DNA of 6,158 nt. Origin: Pseudomonadota bacterium. Lineage in GTDB: Bacteria > Pseudomonadota > Gammaproteobacteria > Burkholderiales > SG8-39. Positions 1-5,276 of the stretch are shown here, one piece after another (position 1 is the first letter of the stretch; each line of letters starts with the position of its first letter). The notes under the pieces are model-generated. The model made no database searches and was not told where the DNA came from. It saw nothing but the letters and a program-made list of their open reading frames with translations. Location of the stretch: positions 1 through 6,158 of the forward strand of contig JAJZUK010000082.1 of NCBI GenBank assembly GCA_021847125.1. Direction: 5' to 3'. Made by a program: the position numbers and the translations under genes.

Positions 1-196
1 CGAGCAGCGCATCGAGCTTGCGCCCTTTGACGCCGAGCATGTTCACCTCGTCCAGATCCTCGGCGTTGCTATATTCGCGATCACCAATCCGAAAACTGTG
101 CAGGTGCGAACCAGTCCACCCCATCACGACCTGCAGCACACTATGCAGCCTGGGCAGCGTGATGGTGGTCGGCACCTGCTTTGCGCGCCTTGGGAG
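1..196 (-). pseudogene. Plasmid pRiA4b ORF-3-like protein, truncated fragment
   Basis: The - strand reads open from the array to base 1 and gives QVPTTITLPRLHSVLQ, then VVMGWTGSHLHSFRIGD, then REYSNAEDLDEVNMLG. The order QVP..ITL..LH.VLQ..MGW...HLH.F is the N-terminal hallmark of the pRiA4b ORF-3-like family (PF07929), a small domain of unknown function common on plasmids and mobile elements. Intact members have roughly 25-30 more residues ahead of it, ending in a PP.IWRR-like motif. Here only LPRRAKQVP remains before the sequence becomes CRISPR repeat at 197, so the 5' end appears lost. The 3' end lies outside the window. A shorter protein from the GTG at 173-175, or a chimeric one from an ATG inside the array at 275-277, is possible, so 'pseudogene' is an inference. 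The gene points away from the cas genes and does not look like part of the system. Confidence 0.72.
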
Positions 197-305
197 GTTT
201 GCATGAAGCCCTGAAGTCAAAGGGATTGAGACTTCCGCTTGCGCGGCGGCGAGTTCGCGTTTGAGTTGGGTTTGCATGAAGCCCTGATACCAAAGGGACT
301 GAGAC
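197..305 (+). CRISPR. CRISPR mini-array: two 36-bp repeats, one 37-bp spacer
   Basis: Two 36-bp copies, at 197-232 and 270-305, begin GTTTGCATGAAGCCCTGA and end GAGAC. They match at 32 of 36 positions and differ at repeat positions 19, 20, 21 and 30. The first ends ATTGAGAC and the second ACTGAGAC. CCCT and AGGG can pair as a short stem around an 8-nt loop, and three of the four differences fall in that loop. The spacer (233-269) is 37 bp, in the range usual for type III arrays. The ATTGARAC-like end indicates + strand transcription, towards the cas genes, with the last 8 nt as the crRNA 5' handle. The second repeat departs more from that ending, as leader-distal terminal repeats often do. 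No third repeat lies at the expected distance on either side, and no AT-rich leader is visible. It is probably a decayed remnant. Confidence 0.87.
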
Positions 306-333
306 CGCATGGGGTTCGCAAGGGGCCACGCGA

Positions 334-376
334 CAAGCTTGCCGTGCTGGTCTTCACAACGGAGCCGATCTACTCT
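334..376 (+). promoter_or_regulatory. Conserved upstream segment, copy 1 (before first cas2)
   Basis: CAAGCTTGCCG (334-344) is followed by TGCTGG, 20 less-conserved bases, and TACTCT (371-376), which lies 7 bp before the ATG of the first cas2. The same layout occurs before csx16 (1972-2014): identical 11-mer, 26 bp to TACTAT, then 6 bp to ATG. TACTCT weakly resembles a -10 box, and its closeness to the start codon would imply a nearly leaderless transcript. No convincing Shine-Dalgarno precedes this start; the only candidate, GGAG at 361-364, is too far away. Function is inferred. A shared ancestral junction is equally possible. Confidence 0.3.
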
Positions 377-383
377 ATCTGGC

Positions 384-671
384 ATGAGCGATGCGGCGCG
401 AACTCTGTTCTTGGTGTGTTACGACATCTGCAACCCGAAGCGGCTGTATCGAGTGCATAAATATCTGCTCGGCTACCGGGTGGGAGGACAGAAGTCGTTC
501 TACGAGTGCTGGCTGACGACGGCGGAGTTGCGCGAAGTCCGGCGCACACTCGAAGAACTGCTCGAACCGGATGAAGATCGGGCGCACATCTTCCAGCTCG
601 ACCCGCGCATGAAAAGCGAGGGCCTCGGACTGGCGACCCGGCCGGTCACCGATATGTTCATGATCGTCTGA
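384..671 (+). CDS. cas2: CRISPR-associated endonuclease Cas2 (first copy)
   Basis: This 95-residue protein has the size and fold signature of Cas2, the dimeric partner that bridges two Cas1 dimers in the spacer-integration complex. The first beta strand reads LFLVCYDICNPKRLYRV, with the family's conserved aspartate at D14. Helix one and the GYRVGGQKSFYECWL strand (residues 30-44) follow, with a Q-[SK]-x-[FY]-E pattern typical of the family. The C-terminal part carries DRAHIFQLDPR (65-75). The ATG at 384 was chosen because it puts the first beta strand at the usual distance from the N-terminus. The upstream in-frame ATG at 309 would add 25 residues with no Cas2 character and start 4 bp after the array. 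cas1 follows after 4 bp, implying one transcript and coupled translation. Confidence 0.93.
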   Translation: MSDAARTLFLVCYDICNPKRLYRVHKYLLGYRVGGQKSFYECWLTTAELREVRRTLEELLEPDEDRAHIFQLDPRMKSEGLGLATRPVTDMFMIV

Positions 672-675
672 CGCA

Positions 676-1668
676 ATGACGAGTCTCTATGTCGACCGGC
701 GTGGCGTAACGCTGAAGGCGGATGGTGAAGCGCTGGTGTTCTACGAGAACGGCGAGCGCGTCGGCACCGTGCCGCTGGCGCCGCTCTCGCGCGTTTTATT
801 GCACGGCGATGTGACATTGTCGTCGTCGCTCCTCGGCAAGCTGGGCGAGCGCGGCATCGGCGTGGTGGTCCTCTCGGGCCGTAAGGCCGAGCCAACCATG
901 CTGCTCGCCCGGCCGCACAACGATGCCGCACGACGCGTCGCGCAGTACCGGCTGTCGCAGGATGTCGGATTTTGCCTGCGCTTTTCGCGCGGCGTCGTCG
1001 CAGCCAAACTGCGCTCGCAGGCGGCATTTCTTGCCGAACGGCGCGACGAGGATCCGCGTTCGCGCTACGTTCTCACGCATTCGCTCGAGCGCCTGGACAA
1101 CGCCATCGGCAGCGTAAATGAGCAGGCGTCGGCGGGTGCGCTGCGCGGGCTCGAAGGCGCTGGCGCCGCGGCCTACTTCGAAGGCTTTAGCGATCTGCTG
1201 CCAGAGCGGCTCAAGTTCAAGTCCCGCAACCGGCGCCCGCCGAAAGACCCGGTCAATGCCACGCTTTCGCTCGGCTACACGCTGCTGCACGCGGAGACAG
1301 TCATGGCGCTCTATGGCGCCGGCTTCGATCCGTTCATCGGTTTTTATCACGCGCTCGATTTCGGGCGCGAGTCGCTAGCCTGCGACGTGGTCGAACCGCT
1401 GCGGGTCGAGGTGGACCGCCACTTGCTGGGGCTGTTCCGCAGCGAGAAGCTGCGCGTGGACCATTTCTCCCAGGTCGATGGCACTTGCCTGCTTGGAAAG
1501 GCGGGCCGCGCCTGCTTCTACGCCGAGTGGGAACCGCTGGCCGAGCGCTTGCGCAAGCGCCTCACCGAGTCCATGGCCGATGTGGCAGCGGCGGTGGACC
1601 AGACCGGCGCGTTGGGTGGTTCGACGCCGGCTGCGCCTTGCACCGCCGAGACCGCCGAGGCGTTTTGA
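676..1668 (+). CDS. cas1: CRISPR-associated endonuclease/integrase Cas1
   Basis: Cas1 is the metal-dependent integrase that inserts new spacers at the leader-repeat junction. The 330-residue length is normal. The N-terminal beta-rich domain ends near residue 70 and contains GDVTLSSSLLGKLGERGIGV (44-63). The helical catalytic domain carries the metal-binding set: E160 in LRGLEGAGAAAYFEGF, H225 in GFYHALDFGRESLACD, and E240 in DVVEPLR. The spacings of 65 and 15 residues match characterised Cas1 proteins. The tail after about residue 305 is rich in Ala, Gly and Thr and is probably disordered. There is no reverse-transcriptase, Cas6 or Cas4 fusion. The start is the first ATG after the cas2 stop; no strong Shine-Dalgarno is seen, consistent with coupling. 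The active site looks complete, so the protein should be functional. Confidence 0.97.
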   Translation: MTSLYVDRRGVTLKADGEALVFYENGERVGTVPLAPLSRVLLHGDVTLSSSLLGKLGERGIGVVVLSGRKAEPTMLLARPHNDAARRVAQYRLSQDVGFCLRFSRGVVAAKLRSQAAFLAERRDEDPRSRYVLTHSLERLDNAIGSVNEQASAGALRGLEGAGAAAYFEGFSDLLPERLKFKSRNRRPPKDPVNATLSLGYTLLHAETVMALYGAGFDPFIGFYHALDFGRESLACDVVEPLRVEVDRHLLGLFRSEKLRVDHFSQVDGTCLLGKAGRACFYAEWEPLAERLRKRLTESMADVAAAVDQTGALGGSTPAAPCTAETAEAF

Positions 1669-1670
1669 AC

Positions 1671-1964
1671 GTGGCCGAGCACGCTTTCGTCATCGGCTAC
1701 GACATCGCCAACCCGCGCCGCCTGCAACGCGTGCACCGGGAAATGTGCAAGCACGCAACGCCGCTGGAATACAGCGTGTTCCTGCTCGTCGGCGATGCAA
1801 GGGCAAAGGACCGGTGCCTGGCGCGAATGGCCGCCCTGATCGCGGACAGCGAGGACGATGTGCGCTGCTACCCGCTGCCCATTCGCGGCTTTCAGGGCCG
1901 CGTCGGGCGTGCCAGTCTGCCGGCTGGCATCCAATGGACCGGATTGCCGGCGGCAATCGCTTGA
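1671..1964 (+). CDS. cas2: Second, divergent Cas2-like protein
   Basis: The frame after cas1 gives a 97-residue protein whose N-terminus, HAFVIGYDIANPRRLQRVHR, is a Cas2 first strand and helix with the conserved aspartate at D11. The segment PLEYSVFLLVGD (31-42) matches the second strand of the family (usually QYSVF). It continues with DDVRCYPLP (62-70) and a C-terminal extension through IQWTGLP that the first Cas2 lacks. The two Cas2 proteins share the Y-D-I-x-N-P-[KR]-R-L core but little else, so this is not a recent duplication. GTG at 1671 was chosen, 2 bp after the cas1 stop and 10 bp downstream of GAGG (1657-1660). A TTG at 1665 overlapping the cas1 stop is the alternative and would add two residues. 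It may form mixed complexes with Cas1, or act as a toxin-like or regulatory RNase; the sequence does not decide. Confidence 0.88.
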   Translation: MAEHAFVIGYDIANPRRLQRVHREMCKHATPLEYSVFLLVGDARAKDRCLARMAALIADSEDDVRCYPLPIRGFQGRVGRASLPAGIQWTGLPAAIA

Positions 1965-1968
1965 CGGC

Positions 1969-1982
1969 CGGCAAGCTTGCCG
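1969..1982. repeat. Perfect 14-bp palindrome CGGCAAGCTTGCCG
   Basis: CGGCAAGCTTGCCG equals its own reverse complement and lies 4 bp after the stop of the second cas2, in the only sizeable gap of the operon. Its right part overlaps the CAAGCTTGCCG element also found before the first cas2, where only 8 bp (CAAGCTTG) are palindromic. It could be an operator for a dimeric regulator. With no loop and no following T-run, it is unlikely to be a terminator. Confidence 0.4.
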
Positions 1983-2014
1983 CGCTGGCTTCCAGCGCCT
2001 CGCACCGCTACTAT
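1972..2014 (+). promoter_or_regulatory. Conserved upstream segment, copy 2 (before csx16)
   Basis: CAAGCTTGCCG (1972-1982) is followed by CGCTGG and, exactly 26 bp after the 11-mer, by TACTAT (2009-2014), 6 bp before the csx16 ATG. The layout matches the segment before the first cas2. TACTAT is a fair -10 box, but no -35 at normal spacing is evident. Because this is the only large gap in the cas cluster, an internal promoter for the three signalling genes is plausible but unproven. Confidence 0.3.
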
Positions 2015-2020
2015 GCGTGC

Positions 2021-2344
2021 ATGAACTCAACCTTCTCACGCGAACGACTGGGCATCACCTGGTTCGTCTCCCGCCACCCCGGGGCGATCGAATGGGCGCA
2101 GCGCCGGGGTCTTGCCATCGAGCGGTGGGTAGCACATCTCGATCCTACAGAGGTCGAAGCCGACGATGTCGTCATCGGTACACTGCCGGTAAATCTCGCG
2201 GCTGACGTGTGCAAACGCGGTGCGCGCTATCTGCACCTGTCGGTTGCGATGCCTTCGTCGTGGCGCGGACGAGAATTGTCTGTCGAAGAGCTCCTGACCT
2301 CGTGTGCCGAGTTGAAAGCATTCCACGTCGACGAAACGCGATGA
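2021..2344 (+). CDS. csx16: CRISPR-associated protein Csx16 (VVA1548 family), probable ring nuclease
   Basis: The 107-residue product carries the family signature: TWFVSRHPGAIEWA (13-26), then DDVVIGTLPVNLAADVCKRG (48-67), then ARYLHLSVAMP (68-78) and RGRELS (82-87). These match the VVA1548 family (TIGR02620), found only beside type III CRISPR systems. From memory, recent biochemical work places Csx16 among ring nucleases that degrade cyclic oligoadenylates and switch off the response; I cannot verify that here. R18 and H19 are candidate functional residues. ATG 2021 is the only nearby in-frame ATG and leaves about 12 residues before the conserved core, slightly longer than usual. No Shine-Dalgarno is evident. 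The stop overlaps the start of the next gene in ATGA, so off-switch and nuclease are probably made together. Confidence 0.9.
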   Translation: MNSTFSRERLGITWFVSRHPGAIEWAQRRGLAIERWVAHLDPTEVEADDVVIGTLPVNLAADVCKRGARYLHLSVAMPSSWRGRELSVEELLTSCAELKAFHVDETR

Positions 2345-3519
2345 AGATTCATCTGGCAATCGTCTCTGATCAGATTCTGGCCAACCTGATTCCCGCACTG
2401 ATGGATCGCCCGGACAAGGTGTTGCTGGTGGTTTCGGCGGACATGGCCAAACGCAAGCTGGACAAGCGCTTGGCTCGCCTGCTTGAACGCGAGGGCATAG
2501 CGGTCGAACGCCACGAGAATGCGCCGGACGTAGGGATGCCCGAAATTCACGAATACGCAACGAAATTGCGTGACGAACTGGTGGAACAGTATGCCGATGC
2601 CGAGCTCGTGCTCAACGCCACCGGCGGAACGAAACCAATGTCGCACGGCTTTGTCGAAGTCTTCAGCGGGATTGCGAGCCGCATAATCTACACGGACACG
2701 CGCCATCGGCAAATCGAATCGCTGCCCAACGCCAACACCGCGCTTGCGCAGCCGGAACCCATGCGCGACGTACTCGATGTGCCGCGCTATCTGGCAGCGC
2801 AAGGGCTGCATTTCTCCAAGGCCGCATCCGACTCGCCCGAGTTTTGCGAACGCATGCAGGCGCGCAAAACGGCGGCAAAGTTTCTCGCCAAGAACTGTAC
2901 GGAGTTGTCCGCGAGTGGGTTCATCGGCAAGTTCAATTGGCTTGCACATCGGGCCCTGGGCGCAGACGGCAGTCTCAATGCGCCGCGCCAGCAGCTTGAA
3001 TATGCACCCCACGCGAAGAGCATCTGGACCCAGGCTTTGCGGCAACTGGTTCAAGCAAAATGCCTGGGCTGGACCGAAGGTGAGACCGATATCGTATTCA
3101 TCGACGCGGAACAAACGCAGTTCGTGCGCGGCGGCTGGCTGGAGGAATATGCCTTTCATATCGCACACGACGACAAACCCTTCGACGCGAGAATGGGCGT
3201 GGAGGTACTCATCGAAGGCAGCTACAAGGCGCGCAATGAGTTCGATGTACTCGCCTGCCACGGTAACCAGTTGCTTTTCATCGAATGCAAGACGCTCAGG
3301 TTCGAAGAGGGGCGAAACGACAACGACCTCGCCTACAAGCTGAAGAGTCTGGGCGAAACCGCGCGCGGGTTGTTTGGCGAGACCTGGCTGCTTTCGGCGC
3401 AGCCGCCGACGCCGATGCTGGAGGAGCGGGCAAGGCAAGCCCGTGTCCTAATCCTGGGCCCAGCCGACTTGCCCGGTCTGCGCGAGAAATTTCAGAGCTG
3501 GATGAATCCAGCCTCATGA
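2341..3519 (+). CDS. can2: CARF-domain PD-(D/E)XK nuclease, Can2/Card1 type
   Basis: The 392-residue protein has an N-terminal CARF domain (about 1-145) and a C-terminal restriction-endonuclease-like domain (about 260-390, DUF1887 type), with a helical linker between them. CARF features are a hydrophobic first strand (MKIHLAIVSDQ) and the ligand-site motif LNATGGTKPMS (91-101). The nuclease signature is E268/E269 in GGWLEEY, E300 and D302 in ARNEFDVL, and E315-x-K317 in FIECKT, so the catalytic set is intact. Characterised Can2/Card1 proteins have this layout, dimerise, and cleave nucleic acid when cyclic tetra-adenylate binds the CARF domain. This protein is expected to cut DNA and/or RNA non-specifically during a type III response, slowing the host and invader. 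ATG 2341 overlaps the csx16 stop and gives the CARF strand at residue 3; longer upstream frames add non-CARF sequence. Confidence 0.93.
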   Translation: MKIHLAIVSDQILANLIPALMDRPDKVLLVVSADMAKRKLDKRLARLLEREGIAVERHENAPDVGMPEIHEYATKLRDELVEQYADAELVLNATGGTKPMSHGFVEVFSGIASRIIYTDTRHRQIESLPNANTALAQPEPMRDVLDVPRYLAAQGLHFSKAASDSPEFCERMQARKTAAKFLAKNCTELSASGFIGKFNWLAHRALGADGSLNAPRQQLEYAPHAKSIWTQALRQLVQAKCLGWTEGETDIVFIDAEQTQFVRGGWLEEYAFHIAHDDKPFDARMGVEVLIEGSYKARNEFDVLACHGNQLLFIECKTLRFEEGRNDNDLAYKLKSLGETARGLFGETWLLSAQPPTPMLEERARQARVLILGPADLPGLREKFQSWMNPAS

Positions 3520-4631
3520 CACTCATGCCGCACAAGTATCCCCGCCGCGTGCTTCTCGCCGTCAGCGGCCTGACGCCGCAGATCGTCACCGAGACGCTGT
3601 TCGCACTGGCGGTGAAGCAGAGCCCGACCTGGATTCCGACCGAGATCCGGCTGATCACCACCGCCGAAGGGGCGGAGCGCGCGCGCCTGTCGCTGCTCGA
3701 CCCGAAAGAGGGGCAGTTTCACGCGCTATGCCGCGATTACGGCCTCGCCGGGAAAGTTGCGTTTTCGCCGGAACACATCATGGTAATCCGCGATGCAAAC
3801 AGCGCGCCGCTCGGCGACATCCGCACGCCCGAGGACAACACGCTTGCGGCCGACGCGCTGCTCGCCGAGGTACGCGCGCTTTGCACCGACGAGACCTGCG
3901 CCCTGCATGTGTCGATCGCGGGCGGCCGCAAGACGATGGGTTTCTACCTCGGCTATGCGCTTTCGCTCTTCGGCCGATCCCAGGATCGATTGTCGCACGT
4001 ACTGGTCAACGAACCTTTCGAGTCGTTGCGCGAGTTTTACTTTCCGCCTGCCGACCCGCGCGTACTTCACACCGCCGCCGGCCGCCCGATACATACGGCC
4101 GATGCCAAGGTAATGCTGGCCGAGATTCCCTTTGTGCGCCTGCGCGACGGACTGCCGCGGGAAGCCCTGGCGCACGGCGCGCCTTTCGCATCGCTGGTGT
4201 CGACCGCGCAAATGGCCGTAGACCCGCCTACGCTGCGCTTTGACTTTCAACAAGCGCAAGTCCGATGCGGCAACCGGGCTGTCACGCTGCCCCCAGCACT
4301 GTTCGCCTGGTACGCGTGGCTCGCCGAATGCCGGGTAGCCTGCCGAGGCAAAGATGGATTCGTGCGGCATTCTGACGAATCACCCGATCGCTACTTGGCG
4401 ATCTACGAGTTGGTGGTCGGCCGCAACCATCCCAGTCTGGAGAAGGCGCGCCTCGCGACACGACACGGCCTGGAGCCGGCGCAATTCGAGCAGAATCGCT
4501 CGAAAATCAACCGCCGACTCGCGGCCTCCTTGTCCCTGGCATCTGCGCCTTACAAGGTGTGCACCCAAGGCGAGCGCCCCCAGACGCGCTACGGCATCGC
4601 GCTGATGCGAGAGCGGATCATATTGGCGTGA
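3516..4631 (+). CDS. CRISPR-associated CARF protein, NE0113 family (TIGR02584), CARF plus winged-helix
   Basis: The 371-residue protein begins with VLLAVSGLTPQIVTETLFAL (12-31) and has SIAGGRKTMGFYLGYALS (133-150), both hallmarks of the NE0113 family of type III accessory proteins. The GGRKT motif is the CARF ligand loop, so a cyclic oligoadenylate is the likely ligand. From memory, databases label this family Csm6 or ring nuclease. The C-terminal part (about 235-370) does not resemble a HEPN domain. Segments TLRFDFQQAQVRCGNRAVTL (239-258), SKINRRLAASL (329-339) and the wing RPQTRYGIAL (354-363) fit the order of an OmpR/PhoB-like winged helix. It may therefore be a cOA-responsive regulator, or a CARF ring nuclease with a nucleic-acid-binding tail. 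The ATG overlaps the stop of the nuclease gene (ATGA); the ATG at 3525 is a close alternative. Confidence 0.88.
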   Translation: MTLMPHKYPRRVLLAVSGLTPQIVTETLFALAVKQSPTWIPTEIRLITTAEGAERARLSLLDPKEGQFHALCRDYGLAGKVAFSPEHIMVIRDANSAPLGDIRTPEDNTLAADALLAEVRALCTDETCALHVSIAGGRKTMGFYLGYALSLFGRSQDRLSHVLVNEPFESLREFYFPPADPRVLHTAAGRPIHTADAKVMLAEIPFVRLRDGLPREALAHGAPFASLVSTAQMAVDPPTLRFDFQQAQVRCGNRAVTLPPALFAWYAWLAECRVACRGKDGFVRHSDESPDRYLAIYELVVGRNHPSLEKARLATRHGLEPAQFEQNRSKINRRLAASLSLASAPYKVCTQGERPQTRYGIALMRERIILA

Positions 4632-4643
4632 CGACTTTTCGCT

Positions 4644-5252
4644 TCAGCGCACCGCCTTGAGCGCCGCTGCAATGCGAGCGACCCGCCTGCCCTGGAAGCG
4701 CGCCACTTCGAGGTCATCCGCGCCGGGGAGCGCGCCATTCGTTCCCGAAACCGAGGAAGCGCCATAAGGTGTCCCGGCTTTGAACATCGCCGGATCGGCA
4801 TAGCCGGTCGGTACCAGGATCAGTCCGAGGTGGGCCATAGGCGCGTACAGCGCGGTGATGGTCATCTCGTTGCCGCCGTGCACAGTCGAAGTCGACGCGA
4901 ACGCCGCGCCGGCCTTGCCGGCGAGCGCGCCCTTGAACCACAGCCCGCCCAGGCTGTCGATGTAAGCCTTGAGCTCGGCCGTCATGCTGCCGAAGCGCGT
5001 CGGTGTGCCGAACACGATCGCGTCGGCCCACTCGGCATCGGCTTCGGTAGGCGCTTCGTAAAGCGCGTTCAAGCGCTGCGCGCCTTCGAGCCAGCCGGGC
5101 GCCTTTTTCATGACGTCGTCAGTGACGAACTCGCGCGCGCGGCGCATACGCACTTCAGCGCCTTCGGCCTTGGCGCCCTCGGCGACGGCTTTCGCCAGCG
5201 CCTCGGTGACACCGCCACGGGAATAAAACGCGATCAGTACATTGGTTGTCAT
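4644..5252 (-). CDS. wrbA: NAD(P)H:quinone oxidoreductase, WrbA family
   Basis: WrbA proteins are FMN-containing flavodoxin-like enzymes that reduce quinones by two electrons, avoiding semiquinone radicals. The 202-residue length is typical. The first strand and phosphate loop read VLIAFYSRGGVTEALAKAVA (5-24). The FMN loop is FGTPTRFGSM (81-90), followed by LWFKGALAGKAGAAFAST (104-121) and the conserved HGGNE (125-129). GTPYGAS (160-166) is also a family motif. The start has a good Shine-Dalgarno, AGGAG, on the - strand at 5260-5264, 7 bp before the ATG. It is the last gene of the pirin-doxX-wrbA operon, 24 bp after doxX. It ends 12 bp from the stop of the convergent CARF gene. Confidence 0.92.
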   Translation of the reverse strand: MTTNVLIAFYSRGGVTEALAKAVAEGAKAEGAEVRMRRAREFVTDDVMKKAPGWLEGAQRLNALYEAPTEADAEWADAIVFGTPTRFGSMTAELKAYIDSLGGLWFKGALAGKAGAAFASTSTVHGGNEMTITALYAPMAHLGLILVPTGYADPAMFKAGTPYGASSVSGTNGALPGADDLEVARFQGRRVARIAAALKAVR

Positions 5253-5259
5253 TGTGGTT

Positions 5260-5264
5260 CTCCT
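5260..5264 (-). promoter_or_regulatory. Ribosome binding site of wrbA
   Basis: AGGAG read on the - strand, 7 bp upstream of the wrbA ATG, fixes that start. The cas genes mostly lack such sites. Confidence 0.75.
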
Positions 5265-5276
5265 GGTTATGCGCGG

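Noticed and set aside
197..305. Array transcribed on the - strand with its leader at 306-383
   Set aside because: The repeat would then end GCAAAC, without the ATTGARAC-like handle. The more degenerate copy would also be the leader-proximal one, and 306-383 is not AT-rich.
353..376. TTCACA (353-358) with TACTCT (371-376) as a -35/-10 pair before the first cas2
   Set aside because: The 12-bp spacing is too short for a sigma-70 promoter, and the csx16 copy has no counterpart of TTCACA.
309..383. Longer N-terminus for the first Cas2 from the ATG at 309
   Set aside because: The 25 extra residues have no Cas2 similarity and would push the first beta strand away from the N-terminus.
1478..2020. 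Upstream in-frame extension of csx16 through cas1 and the second cas2
   Set aside because: The extension is Arg/Pro/Ala-rich shadow coding over two real genes. Csx16 proteins are about 100 residues, fitting the ATG at 2021.
2227..3438. Open frame of about 400 codons on the - strand opposite the Can2-type nuclease gene
   Set aside because: The + strand frame has clear CARF and nuclease motifs. The antisense product resembles no known family and is a GC-rich shadow.
4449..4466. RLATRH in the CARF protein (residues 312-317), matching R-X4-H of HEPN RNases
   Set aside because: The motif is short and common by chance, and the surrounding sequence fits a winged helix better than a HEPN helix bundle. 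It is kept as an open alternative only.
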